Below are positions 1 through 7,474 of a DNA stretch of 9,455 bases, piece after piece. The notes below the pieces were generated by a model, which had not been told where the DNA came from, searched no databases, and saw only the letters and a list, made by a program, of their open reading frames with translations. The DNA is taken from assembly GCA_043777595.1 (NCBI GenBank), contig JAYWHT010000084.1, positions 1 to 9,455 of the forward strand, read 5' to 3'. Numbering within the stretch: position 1 is the stretch's first letter; each line of letters starts with the position of its first letter. Both the position numbers and the translations under genes were made by a program. The stretch comes from JAYVJH01 sp043777595 (lineage in GTDB: Bacteria; Bacteroidota; Bacteroidia; Cytophagales; Spirosomataceae).

Positions 1-2969
1 ACATTAAGTGAAAACGTATAGCTTTTGGGAATACCACCGTCCCACGAATCTATACCCCGAGTCCAGGCCCAAGATGCTCCCGAAGCCGACGAACCGTTAG
101 TTTCTGACTCGACATCATAAGCACCGCTAAATTTGGTATAAGTAAACAAGTTGGCACCCGTAAAACCCAAATTTAGACGTTTGATGTAGCGGCTTTGCTC
201 CAAATATTGTTTTGGAACAGTGTAAGAAAGCGTAAGTTGGCGTAGCTTAATAAAATCGGCACGTTGTACCCAACGGGTTTGGTCATTGTAGAGCGCAGTC
301 AAGTCGGTAGTTGGCAAACTCCAGTAGTCTTCGTGTTGGCGTTTGGTTGGGTTGGCCATGTCTCTGGCAGTTTGGTTATATTTAAAAAAACCCGCTTTTC
401 CACCAATCAGTGCCGAAACCGTAAAGCCTTGATAGCTCAACGAAGTATTGAAATTGCCCTCAAACTTAGGCTGTGTATTGCCCATATAAACCCGTGCTGG
501 GCCGCCAGCCACAGTAGCCACGGCAGGTGCATCGCCAGCCGAACTAACAGGTACGCCAGCCCAAATACCACTAATTGGGTAGCCTTCACGAATCTGAACA
601 ATATTATCGATACCACCAATGATTGGCGTAGGCGGAAACGGCATCTTTGTTACTTTGTTTTCGAGGGTTGAGGCCGTCAGACTTACGTTCCAGTTCCAGT
701 CTTTGGTCTGAATCACGGCGGCGTTGATAGTCATCTCCAGACCTCTATTGTACATTGAGCCTACATTTCTGATACCCGAAACCAAGCCCAAGTTGAGTGC
801 TGGGTTTATTGAGGTATTTAACAGCAAGTCTTTGAACATTTTATTGTAATAGGTCATTTCAATATTGATACGCCCTTGCATCAGACTGGCATCGAAGCCA
901 AACTCAATTTCGGTTTGAGTTTCTGGTTTTAGGCCATCGGCATTTGGTGGGGTATTTGGCACATAGTTTGTTGCACTGCCGTTATAGCCACCCGCCACAC
1001 TCCTGTATGTTGGGGTCGATTGGTACGGTGCGGGTTGAGTACCAGACATACCATAAGCCCCTCTAACACGTACTGTTGGTGCTACTTGATAGCTCACCGA
1101 AGCTCGTGGATAAAAAAACGTTTGCTCAACAAACGACGTAGAGCGGTCGAAACGACCACCTAAGTTCAAAAACAATTTACTGCCAATACCGATTGTTTCA
1201 TTGACATAAATACCTAATGTTTTGACCAATGGCGCTACCTGAAAAAACGCCGCCCGCTGGGGTGCATTGTAAGACAAACTGTCTTTGTAATCACGCCCTA
1301 CGACAAGACCTTGATAACGAGCATAGTCATAAAAACGGTCATTTTCGTCATATTGCACTCCCACTGCCGACTTGACATAAAACTTTTCTGAAACCTGTAA
1401 TACATGATTGAGACCAGCAGTAAAGGTTTTTTGAGAAAGTTTTTCATAATCACGATCTAAACGGCCAGTAGGGAAAATTGACACCAGACCCAAAGGATAA
1501 ACCATAAAGCCGTCTATTTTTGACTGATCAATACCTGCCGTAACATCTACGCTTAGGCTTTTAAATATTTTATAATTTAAGTTTCCAGAAACAGTAACTC
1601 GTTTCGACATATTTTCACGTCTTATGAGTGCATAGTCGTCAGACGACTTGACACCCGCTACGTTTGTTTTGGCATCGGTATATCTCATAAATGGCATTGT
1701 GCCTGTGTCGTTGGCCCAACGATTGGGAACAAAAAAGCCTGGTGTACCAGAGGCAACCTGAAAACGGTCGGCATCTTGGTAGTTGATGTTTAACTTCAAA
1801 CTAAGCCCTGTAACAGGCTCACTGCTCAAACTCAACAAAGCCCCTTTTGTATCAAATTGAGTACCTTTGATGTGGCCCATTGTATTTTGCAAATTACCCG
1901 AAAAATAATACCCAAATTGCTTAGTACCACCTTGTACACGCACGGTATGGCGAGAGAACGTACCCTTGCGAAATGGGTCCATGGTGTAGTCCATAGTTGG
2001 GTTAATTTTGTACTGGGCAATATTGGCATCGGTATAAACGCTCTTAGTTGGGTTAATTAAATTAGCCCATTGATCAATTTCGTTTGCAGTCCATTGTGTT
2101 TTATATTTACCTACATTCCGAGATACTTCCATTGAGCCAATGTCCAGCGAGTAGTCGAGTTTGAGTTTGCCGTTGCCACCGCCTTTGGTTTTGACCACAA
2201 TCACACCCGATGCTGCCCGTGAGCCATAGAGCGAAGCCGCCGCCGCCCCCTTCAAGACTTCGATAGACTCAATGTCTTCGGGATTGAGTGCGCCCAAGCC
2301 TCTTGTGCCGTTGGCCATGCCAAAGGTAGCCGCACCTGTGGCATTGTTGCCCCCAGCCGCACCCGTAACGGAGTTACGGTTGGCATTGTCCATAAAAATA
2401 CCATCAATAATTACCAGCGGTTCAGACGCCCCCGATATTGAGTTGCCACCACGAATCCTAAAACGAAATCCGCCACCAGGCGCACCGTCGGTAGTAAATG
2501 CCTCAACACCAGCCAAGCGACCTACCAACGCATTTTCGACAGATGGCGCAGGCAGACTTTCGATAGTCGATGAGTTAATGTTCGACCGAGACGTACCCAA
2601 TTCTTTTTGTTTGGCATTGATAGAAAGCCCCGTTACTACCACTTCGTCCAAAAACTTAGCGTCATCTTCGAGTTCAAAGTTAATAGTAAGCGACTCGCCA
2701 CTTTTGAGTGATAGCGTTTTGTTGGAGTTTTTAAAACCAATACCACCAGCCCGCAATGTAAATGATGACCCAACTGGCACATTATTGATTTTAAACTTAC
2801 CATCGGCATCAGAACTGGTACCAATAGTTTGGCCAACGACCATCACCGATGCACCAGGTACAGGCTCACCTTTGTTTGTTACTTTGCCCGAAATAGTGGC
2901 CGTTTGAGCCAAAAGTATGCTCGAATAGCTGCAAACGAACAGAAAAATAAGGTAGATTTTTTTTCTCAT
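1..2969 (-). CDS. SusC/RagA-family TonB-dependent outer membrane receptor (3' end beyond window)
   Basis: Outer-membrane, TonB-energised importer of the SusC/RagA class, which usually pairs with a SusD-like surface lipoprotein to import glycans or peptides. Reading from ATG at 2969 gives 989 uninterrupted codons to the window edge. Residues 1-22 form a signal peptide (MRKK, hydrophobic core, ending LLAQ). Residues about 24-103 are a carboxypeptidase-D-regulatory-like beta domain (ISGKVTNKGEPVPGASV, DADGKF). The TonB box DEVVVTG is at 108-114. The plug domain follows, with RIRGGNSI (171-178), PLVIIDG (184-190), NPEDIESIEVLKG (229-241) and ASLYGSRAASGVIVVKTKGG (245-264). The rest is beta-barrel with the late family motif RADFIKLRQLTLSYTVP. 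The last visible residues, GIPKSYTFSLNV, match the usual end of the family, so only one to a few residues are missing. A SusD partner would lie downstream, left of position 1, and is not visible. The substrate cannot be told from sequence. Confidence 0.96.
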   Translation of the reverse strand, partial: MRKKIYLIFLFVCSYSSILLAQTATISGKVTNKGEPVPGASVMVVGQTIGTSSDADGKFKINNVPVGSSFTLRAGGIGFKNSNKTLSLKSGESLTINFELEDDAKFLDEVVVTGLSINAKQKELGTSRSNINSSTIESLPAPSVENALVGRLAGVEAFTTDGAPGGGFRFRIRGGNSISGASEPLVIIDGIFMDNANRNSVTGAAGGNNATGAATFGMANGTRGLGALNPEDIESIEVLKGAAAASLYGSRAASGVIVVKTKGGGNGKLKLDYSLDIGSMEVSRNVGKYKTQWTANEIDQWANLINPTKSVYTDANIAQYKINPTMDYTMDPFRKGTFSRHTVRVQGGTKQFGYYFSGNLQNTMGHIKGTQFDTKGALLSLSSEPVTGLSLKLNINYQDADRFQVASGTPGFFVPNRWANDTGTMPFMRYTDAKTNVAGVKSSDDYALIRRENMSKRVTVSGNLNYKIFKSLSVDVTAGIDQSKIDGFMVYPLGLVSIFPTGRLDRDYEKLSQKTFTAGLNHVLQVSEKFYVKSAVGVQYDENDRFYDYARYQGLVVGRDYKDSLSYNAPQRAAFFQVAPLVKTLGIYVNETIGIGSKLFLNLGGRFDRSTSFVEQTFFYPRASVSYQVAPTVRVRGAYGMSGTQPAPYQSTPTYRSVAGGYNGSATNYVPNTPPNADGLKPETQTEIEFGFDASLMQGRINIEMTYYNKMFKDLLLNTSINPALNLGLVSGIRNVGSMYNRGLEMTINAAVIQTKDWNWNVSLTASTLENKVTKMPFPPTPIIGGIDNIVQIREGYPISGIWAGVPVSSAGDAPAVATVAGGPARVYMGNTQPKFEGNFNTSLSYQGFTVSALIGGKAGFFKYNQTARDMANPTKRQHEDYWSLPTTDLTALYNDQTRWVQRADFIKLRQLTLSYTVPKQYLEQSRYIKRLNLGFTGANLFTYTKFSGAYDVESETNGSSASGASWAWTRGIDSWDGGIPKSYTFSLN

Positions 2970-3319
2970 TAGTATCAGATTTGTTTAAGTTTATTAAATT
3001 GTGTTGAATAGTTTGTAGGTTTTTGAAGTGTTAAATTAAACAAGATTTTTGAAATTATTATAATTTTTCAAGAAATTCATCAATTTATGCAATTTCAAAA
3101 CATTTATTAGTCTCAAAAAACAAATAAAACATCTAAATTTGTCGAACCAAATACAAACCAGTAAGCCAAAACATTACAGGCACTTAGTTAGTTTTGAAAA
3201 AAGCAATACCAAATAGCTTAACACAATCCTGCTATTTTTGTATTTATAAATTGAAAAAATAAATCGGCAACAAACTACTGTACCCTGCCTCAATCAGCAA
3301 AAAATCACTCAATAATACC
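2970..3319. other. AT-rich divergent intergenic region
   Basis: This 350-bp gap separates the diverging receptor and methyltransferase genes. It is strongly AT-rich with no credible coding frame. Around 3042-3074 there is an imperfect AT-rich inverted repeat (TTGAAATTAT opposite ATAATTTTTCAA). I found no clean TAnnTTTG box for the receptor on the minus strand. One candidate box for the methyltransferase lies at 3233-3240. Nothing else is identifiable. Confidence 0.6.
3233..3240 (+). promoter_or_regulatory. Candidate Bacteroidota -7 promoter box (TATTTTTG) for the methyltransferase operon
   Basis: TATTTTTG matches the Bacteroidota primary-sigma -7 consensus TAnnTTTG and lies 79 bp before the methyltransferase ATG. 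No TTTG or TTG is present at the usual -33 spacing; the nearest TTTG (3193-3196) is 36 bp away. In AT-rich DNA this could be a chance match. Confidence 0.35.
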
Positions 3320-4516
3320 ATGGCAACGCCTATTAACCTCCCACCCGTTCACAGCAAATTAGCCAAACACGGGGTATTTCCAACTTTTGACCACGACGAA
3401 ACGGCTCGCTACAATTTTTTAACCAATCTCAACAAGCACTTATCAACGGTGTTTTCGCCTGGCAATAAGGTTGTTTATGAAAACAGAATAAAGCCCAAAT
3501 TCGAGGCCGAACACGGTCGTAGTTTTGAAAAACGAGACGAACTCGAAGCCGCTATGCTGGCCGACTCGCACTTTCAGACGTGGTCGGCACTGCGCCGCTC
3601 AACAATGGAAATGCGCCAACAGGCTGGGCGAGCCACGGTATTGCGGCAGGCAGATGAATTAGCCCAAAAAGTAGCCCAGTTCAATGCCCAAAGCCCCAGC
3701 ACGCTCCTACTCAACGACAGCGTACAAGTACCTCATTATATGTCAATGTTCGACAGCCACATTATGCCAGGCAGCTACCATACCGAGCAGTTTGAGGGCG
3801 ATGTGTCTAACGCCGCCAGCTACGATTCGGGGCTTTTTGTAACAAGTGCGGGTATGTTGGGCAAATATACAGATGGCGGAGGCAAAGCCCTAACTACTTG
3901 GTTAAAAGCCAATTACCCAGACTTTAAACCCAAACGAATCTTGGACGTAGGTTGTGGCCTTGGTCATAATACCCTTCCACTTGCCTTGGCGTTTCCTGAT
4001 GCCGAGGTGATTGGTATTGATACAGGCGTACCGATGCTACGATATGGCCATGCTCGGGCAGTATCGTTGGGTATCAAAAATGTAATATTTATACAAGCCG
4101 ATGCTACACAAACGGGCTTTGAAGCGGAGTCTTTTGACTGGATTCAGACTACGATGTTTTTGCATGAAACTTCTGGGAAAGCCATGGAAAAAATCATAAC
4201 CGAAATTTACAGAATGTTGCGCCCCAATGGCCTAAGTCTGCACATTGAGCAGCCACAATATACTCCGCAAATGTCAATGTTTGAGCAATATATCAGAGAC
4301 TGGGACGCACTTTATAACAATGAGCCTTTTTGGGGAGCCATGCACGACGTGGACGTAAAGACATGGATAACATCGGCAGGGTTTGAAGAAGAAAATCTAT
4401 TACAGTTTGGCGCAAAAGCCGAAAATGACATGGAATACCCAAAAAACCCAGATGCCATCGAAGCCGAAGACCACGGCCGTAGCCCAATTTGGAACGTTTT
4501 TGGGGCTTGGAAATAA
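3320..4516 (+). CDS. Class I SAM-dependent methyltransferase with long N-terminal extension
   Basis: A 398-aa cytosolic protein; no signal peptide. The Rossmann methyltransferase domain occupies roughly residues 190-350. Motif I is ILDVGCGLG (207-215), the SAM-binding glycine loop. Motif II carries the acidic residue D234 in IGIDTG, expected to bind the ribose hydroxyls. QADATQTGF and FDWIQTTMFLHE match motif III and the strand-4 region, and MLRPNGLSLHIEQP resembles the usual LKPGG strand-5 turn. The first ~190 residues have no motif I recognise and are not typical of minimal class I enzymes. The last ~50 residues are also extra. The substrate is unknown; small-molecule methylation is only a guess from the fold. 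ATG at 3320 is the natural start. A small gene follows on the same strand 101 bp downstream, across a palindromic repeat, and is probably cotranscribed. Confidence 0.9.
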   Translation: MATPINLPPVHSKLAKHGVFPTFDHDETARYNFLTNLNKHLSTVFSPGNKVVYENRIKPKFEAEHGRSFEKRDELEAAMLADSHFQTWSALRRSTMEMRQQAGRATVLRQADELAQKVAQFNAQSPSTLLLNDSVQVPHYMSMFDSHIMPGSYHTEQFEGDVSNAASYDSGLFVTSAGMLGKYTDGGGKALTTWLKANYPDFKPKRILDVGCGLGHNTLPLALAFPDAEVIGIDTGVPMLRYGHARAVSLGIKNVIFIQADATQTGFEAESFDWIQTTMFLHETSGKAMEKIITEIYRMLRPNGLSLHIEQPQYTPQMSMFEQYIRDWDALYNNEPFWGAMHDVDVKTWITSAGFEEENLLQFGAKAENDMEYPKNPDAIEAEDHGRSPIWNVFGAWK

Positions 4517-4524
4517 TCAATTTT

Positions 4525-4613
4525 GAATGATAGAATAATCGAATGGTCGGGTATTTTATAAACTTATACATTCTTTTATTCAATCATTCTACCATTCAAA
4601 CATACAATCATTC
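4525..4613. repeat. Palindromic GAATGATT-type intergenic repeat
   Basis: Arms at 4525-4547 and 4591-4613 are inverted copies of one another, matching at 18 of 23 positions; the outer seven bases (GAATGAT) and inner seven (GAATGGT) are perfect. The right arm and nearby bases (4580-4613) consist of repeated ATTCAATCATTC/ACCATTC units. Read in frame it gives the low-complexity peptide NHSTIQTYNHST, a common false N-terminus in Cytophagales annotations. This argues that the downstream gene starts at 4618, not upstream. A hairpin here could modulate read-through between the two genes. Confidence 0.7.
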
Positions 4614-4617
4614 GACT

Positions 4618-4977
4618 ATGCTAAACGACATATTACTATCATCGAACAAAGCCAAAGGAAAGCGTCCGTACTTTCTGGAAAACCCCGAAGTAGAACGAGT
4701 TATGAACATTACGATGGCTGTGGCCATGGAACTGGGCGTAATGCATGAACGACTTGATACCATTGAGCGGCTTTTGGCCAAAAAAAATATACTACAATCG
4801 TCAGATATTGAGGCTTTTGAGCCTAACAATGAAGAGGTTATCGAACGCCAACTTTGGCACGCACGCTACATAGCACGTGTGCTACGCATCGTTCAGCAAG
4901 AACTCGAGGCCCTACAACAAGACCCCGAAAGCAACCTCAGCATGGCCGAAGTAGCCGAAAGATTGCGGTATAGTTAA
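4618..4977 (+). CDS. Small helical protein of unknown function, partner of the methyltransferase gene
   Basis: A 119-aa protein I do not recognise. It is soluble and charged, with no signal peptide or membrane segment. Residues about 24-58 (ENPEVERVMN through HERLDTIERLLAKK) and 70-104 (NNEEVIERQLWHARY through QQELEALQQ) look like two amphipathic, possibly coiled-coil, helices. The C-terminus SMAEVAERLRYS is a short helix. ATG 4618 is preferred over in-frame upstream starts because the 25 codons before it encode only the low-complexity repeat. The close spacing to the methyltransferase suggests cotranscription and perhaps a joint role, which is inference. Its TAA stop (4975-4977) overlaps the stop of the convergent PEBP-like gene within the palindrome TTAA. 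Confidence 0.75.
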   Translation: MLNDILLSSNKAKGKRPYFLENPEVERVMNITMAVAMELGVMHERLDTIERLLAKKNILQSSDIEAFEPNNEEVIERQLWHARYIARVLRIVQQELEALQQDPESNLSMAEVAERLRYS

Positions 4978-5507
4978 GGTCGTGTATAGTTGATGTTAAT
5001 TGCCGATGAACCCTGCGTGGTTTTACTAATGGCTGCCAGTAAAATATCTATAGTAACCTTTGACTGCACTACCATAAAAACAGGCTCTGCAGACAGTGCG
5101 TAAACCGTCAGCACGTATAGCTTTGCCCCCGGCCCCTGCGAGCAAGGCGGCGAATAACTCGTTTTTCCATTTACGGTATTGACCCCAAAAAGCCCAACTG
5201 TACTGTTGTTTTCGGTTAGTAAACTGGTAACCGCTGGAATGTTATACAACAAATAATATACATGTTTGTCGCCTGTGGGTGGTATGTGGTGCATTGTTAC
5301 GGCAAAACTTCTCATACCCGATGGTGCGTTTGCCCAGTTGATTAGCATCGAAACACCACTCCCGTCGCAGGTATATTTGGCAGCCAATACACCATTGGTT
5401 ACACCCGCACTTTCGGCCTTGAAGATGCCATCGTCGGCTAAAATTATGTCTTCTTTTTTACAGCTCAATGTACTGACAATCAAAGCTATGACAATTAAAT
5501 TAACTCT
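4974..5507 (-). CDS. PEBP / YbhB-YbcL-like lipoprotein, N-terminus uncertain
   Basis: Member of the phosphatidylethanolamine-binding / Raf-kinase-inhibitor-like fold. Family landmarks are FKAESAGVTNG, KYTCDGSGVS, NWANAPSGMRSFAVTMHHIPP, KHVYYLLYNIPAVTSL, GFGVNTVNGKTSYSPPC-like residues and LYVLTVYALS. The usual DDPDAP loop is replaced by MHHIPP, a variant I associate with a bacterial subclade. The sequence VNLIVIALIVSTLSC ahead of the mature part is a convincing lipoprotein signal with lipobox TLSC, so the mature protein should be lipid-anchored in the periplasm or outer membrane. However, no ATG precedes it: the frame opens right after a TGA (5508-5510), and the first usual alternative start, TTG at 5483, falls inside the signal and would destroy it. 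The listed start is therefore the open-frame limit. A one-base indel would join a plausible start (TTG AAG) to the signal. Biochemical role in bacteria is not established. Confidence 0.75.
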   Translation of the reverse strand, partial: RVNLIVIALIVSTLSCKKEDIILADDGIFKAESAGVTNGVLAAKYTCDGSGVSMLINWANAPSGMRSFAVTMHHIPPTGDKHVYYLLYNIPAVTSLLTENNSTVGLFGVNTVNGKTSYSPPCSQGPGAKLYVLTVYALSAEPVFMVVQSKVTIDILLAAISKTTQGSSAININYTRP

Positions 5508-5586
5508 TCAAAAAATAGTAGAACTTGGTTTCGGTGGATAATTACAAGTCTCTATCAAACTTTGACGGACAAAAAATACGGCCACC

Positions 5587-5758
5587 AACCACACGGGCGG
5601 CCCCGATGAGATTGTGGCAAGTGGGTGGGGCCGCCCATGCGGGCTGACGGAAGTAACTGAATCGCACGAGCAGCCCCGACAAGTAATTTATATCGGCGGA
5701 CGAGTCGCTTCGGCACCCCAATTCAAATTTCCCCACCTGACCATAAGCCCTTTGCGTT
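5587..5758 (+). repeat. attC-like repeat element 1 (172 bp, AAC...GTT)
   Basis: First of four related GC-rich elements. It is about nine-tenths identical to element 2, with homology starting at AAC (5587-5589) and stopping at GTT (5756-5758). It contains a 10-bp perfect hairpin (5595-5604 with 5627-5636, GGGCGGCCCC) and the conserved left foot TTGTGGCAAGTGGG (5612-5625). The conserved core AGTAATTTATATCG is at 5682-5695, and the right foot CCCCACCTGACCATAAGCCC precedes GTT. The sequence left of AAC (GGCCACCAAC) should belong to a cassette starting GTTGGTGGCC; I found no such start upstream in the window. Confidence 0.8.
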
Positions 5759-5817
5759 GTGTGCAACCTTATTACGACAATTTCCGACAGTAAAACGCCA
5801 AAATAATTTGACAATTT

Positions 5818-5849
5818 TTTGACAGTTGTTCACTACTTCGTTACCTTTG
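5818..5849 (+). promoter_or_regulatory. Bacteroidota promoter TTTG-N20-TACCTTTG inside cassette 1
   Basis: The -33 box TTTG (5818-5821) is separated by 20 bp from TACCTTTG (5842-5849), a full match to TAnnTTTG. Both boxes and spacing match the Bacteroidota primary-sigma consensus. The ATG of the toxin frame (5854) begins only four bases after the -7 box, so transcription would start at or near the ATG and the mRNA would be leaderless. Confidence 0.65.
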
Positions 5850-5853
5850 TTTA

Positions 5854-6222
5854 ATGAATCGGACAATTTAGACATACGGTAAATATTTTCTTGACTTTTA
5901 TTCTGAATTGGACGAGGAAGTACAAGCGAAAATTGACTACGTCTTTGAATTAGTGAAAAGTCTCGACGTTATCCCGACACGATTTTTCAAGCATTCGGAT
6001 GACGGATTTTCTGAAATTAGGGTAAAATTTGAGAGTAATATCTATCGAATATTCTGTTGCTTTGACACGAGACACTTGGTTATCTTGCACAACCCTTTTT
6101 AAAAGAAAACTCAGAAGACCCTGAAACAAGGACTGAAATTAGCGAAAGAGTTGAAAAAGCGATATTTTATTGACAAACAAATAGACGAGAAAGATGGAAA
6201 ACGAAAAAAGATCAAAAAATGA
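5854..6222 (+). pseudogene. HigB/RelE-superfamily (Gp49-like) toxin gene with two in-frame stop codons
   Basis: Reading from ATG 5854 in one frame gives 122 codons with two stops: TAG at codon 6 (5869-5871) and TAA at codon 83 (6100-6102). The frame recovers the whole family pattern: TYGKYFLDFYSELDEEVQ, KIDYVFELVKSLDVIPTRFF, KHSDDGFSEIRVKFESNIYR, IFCCFDTRHLVILHNPF, stop, then KKTQKTLKQGLKLAKELKKR. Functional relatives usually read NGFQKKTQKTP at the second site, so TAA most simply derives from the glutamine codon CAA; TAG likewise could come from CAG. Such toxins are ribosome-dependent or mRNA-cleaving RNases. Without the C-terminal 40 residues and with an early stop this copy should be inactive. 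An internal TTG (5908) could at best give a 64-aa fragment. The frame overlaps the antitoxin start by 29 bp. No frameshift is needed to explain it. Confidence 0.8.
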
Positions 6223-6505
6223 AATTGTCCCGTGGGACAGTCATTTGGATAAAAAATATGGAGAGCATGGGACTTCTTGTCGGACAGACTTCGAGGTTAA
6301 AGTACACACTTTTATAGTTGGAGAAGTTTTGAAAGAAGAACGAACAAAAACTCATTTGACACAAGCTCAACTTGCTGAAAAGACAGGAACAAAGAAGAGC
6401 TACATTTCAAGAATTGAGAACGGTCGTGCGGATATTCAACTTTCGACTTTGTACCGACTTATTGAACAAGGACTGAATCGAAAACTCAAATTCTCAATTA
6501 GCTAA
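6194..6505 (+). CDS. HigA-like XRE-family antitoxin
   Basis: A 103-aa cytosolic DNA-binding protein, the antitoxin half of a HigBA-type module in toxin-first order. Residues 14-38 (WDSHLDKKYGEHGT...RTDFEVK) are the leader usual in these antitoxins. The helix-turn-helix covers about 54-91, with LTQAQLAEKTGTKKSYISRI (55-74) and ENGRADIQLSTLYRLIEQGL (75-94). The frame is intact, unlike the toxin. Antitoxins of this class normally bind the toxin and repress their own promoter, here probably the box at 5818-5849. The start ATG 6194 lies inside the broken toxin frame. It may persist as an orphan antitoxin able to neutralise related toxins, which is inference. Its stop (TAA 6503-6505) is 20 bp before AAC of element 2. 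Confidence 0.9.
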   Translation: MENEKRSKNEIVPWDSHLDKKYGEHGTSCRTDFEVKVHTFIVGEVLKEERTKTHLTQAQLAEKTGTKKSYISRIENGRADIQLSTLYRLIEQGLNRKLKFSIS

Positions 6506-6525
6506 CGACAAAAAAGGTAGCACAC

Positions 6526-6696
6526 AACCGCACGGGCGGCCCCGATGAGATTGTGGCAAGTGGGTGAGACCGCCCATACGGGCTGACGGAAGTAATTGAA
6601 TCGCACGAGCAGCCCCGACAAGTAATTTATATCGGCGGAAGAGTCACTTCAGCGACCCGATTCAAATTCCCCACCTGACTATAAGCCCTTTGCGTT
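6526..6696 (+). repeat. attC-like repeat element 2 (171 bp, AAC...GTT)
   Basis: Same subtype as element 1: left foot TTGTGGCAAGTGGG (6551-6564), core AGTAATTTATATCG (6621-6634) and right foot CCCCACCTGACTATAAGCCC before GTT (6694-6696). Relative to element 1 the small hairpin GGGCGGCCCC now faces GAGACCGCCC. The two changes give C-A mismatches on the top strand but G-T wobbles on the bottom strand, so only bottom-strand folding is preserved. The sequences flanking AAC and GTT (from cassettes 1 and 2) pair at only about 6 of 15 positions. Confidence 0.8.
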
Positions 6697-6835
6697 GGCG
6701 ATCATTGTAGTGCGACACCTCACGACCTCAAAGTGTGAATGATGCAACCATTTCTCAAAATTGTGTAACACTTCTCATGATTTAAGACTTGACCTTTACA
6801 GAGCGCTAATTGTACTGTACTCAAAAACAAATAAA

Positions 6836-7408
6836 ATGAGAAAATTAAAATTACAAGTGCAAACAACCATTGACGGTTTTATTGCAGGAGCAAATGGAGA
6901 AATGGATTGGATGCAGTTTCCTTGGACAGAAGATGTAACTAATTATGTAAAACAAATTACTGAGCTAGTTGACACCATCATTTTAGGCAGAAAACTTGCA
7001 GAAGGTTTTATTCCACATTGGGAGAGTGTTTCTAAAAATCCAAGTGACCCAGATTTTGAAGGTGGCGTAAAATACACTAACACACCAAAAGTTGTTTTTA
7101 CCAAAACTCTTGACAAATCAATTTGGAACAATACCATTTTAGCAAAAGGTGACCTTGAAGAAGAAGTTAATAGACTTAAAAGTCAGACAGGAAAAGACAT
7201 TATTGTTTATGGAGGCGGCACTTTCGTTACTTCACTAATCAAAGCAGGGCTTATTGATGAATTTCATTTGTTCATAAACCCATCTGCGATTGGAAACGGT
7301 ATGACAATTTTTAAAGGCAGAGAAACAAAGCAAAAGATGAACCTTAAGCTTGCTCAACAATTTGACAACGGAATTGCATTACTTTGTTATGAACTAAAAA
7401 ATGACTAA
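6836..7408 (+). CDS. Dihydrofolate reductase-like protein, RibD C-terminal domain family
   Basis: A 190-aa cytosolic protein of the RibD-C / bacterial bifunctional deaminase-reductase superfamily (YwjB/YyaP type), a NAD(P)H-binding reductase fold. Visible landmarks are KLKLQVQTTIDGFIAGANGE (3-22) with MDW (23-25), TIILGRKLAEGF (47-58), PKVVFTKTLD (84-93), DIIVYGGGTFVTSLIKAGLI (121-140) and DEFHLFINPSAIGNG (141-155). The GGG turn (126-128) is the cofactor-binding loop in this fold. Length is normal for the family. ATG 6836 is chosen because the protein then begins exactly where relatives begin; an in-frame TTG 25 codons earlier adds unrelated residues. Substrate is unknown. Classical DHFR activity should not be assumed, although such genes are often labelled that way. 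It is the sole gene of cassette 2 and is AT-rich compared with the flanking repeats. Confidence 0.9.
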   Translation: MRKLKLQVQTTIDGFIAGANGEMDWMQFPWTEDVTNYVKQITELVDTIILGRKLAEGFIPHWESVSKNPSDPDFEGGVKYTNTPKVVFTKTLDKSIWNNTILAKGDLEEEVNRLKSQTGKDIIVYGGGTFVTSLIKAGLIDEFHLFINPSAIGNGMTIFKGRETKQKMNLKLAQQFDNGIALLCYELKND

Positions 7409-7474
7409 TAAGAATACAAGGGTTTTTGCAATTTTCTTAATGTAATTTGACTGACGACAAAAACAACGACCGCC

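Larger units (their letters stand above)
5757..6694 (+). mobile_element. Integron-like gene cassette 1 (toxin-antitoxin)
   Basis: The segment lies between the GTT of element 1 and the GTT of element 2, using the integron convention of cutting G^TT. Its first 15 bases counted from GTT (5756-5770, GTTGTGTGCAACCTT) are the reverse complement of 6514-6528 (AAGGTAGCACACAAC) at 14 of 15 positions. The cassette carries its own promoter, a broken HigB-like toxin gene and a HigA-like antitoxin gene, all on the plus strand. Toxin-antitoxin pairs are frequent cargo of sedentary chromosomal integrons. Confidence 0.7.

Noticed and set aside
2272..2907. Long plus-strand ORF (211 codons) and a second at 264-671
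   Set aside because: Both are antisense to the continuous SusC-like receptor frame, and the peptides are low-complexity shadows with no domain.
4543..4617. N-terminal extension of the 119-aa protein
   Set aside because: The extra codons translate the low-complexity GAATGATT repeat (NHST...NHST) and are better explained as intergenic.
5600..5640. Rho-independent terminator for neighbouring genes
   Set aside because: The 10-bp GC hairpin is not followed by a T tract and belongs to the conserved repeat architecture.
5542..5814. Minus-strand 90-codon ORF through repeat element 1
   Set aside because: It lies almost entirely in the structured repeat, which is non-coding in its other copies; the peptide has no protein-like pattern and is not preserved in element 2.
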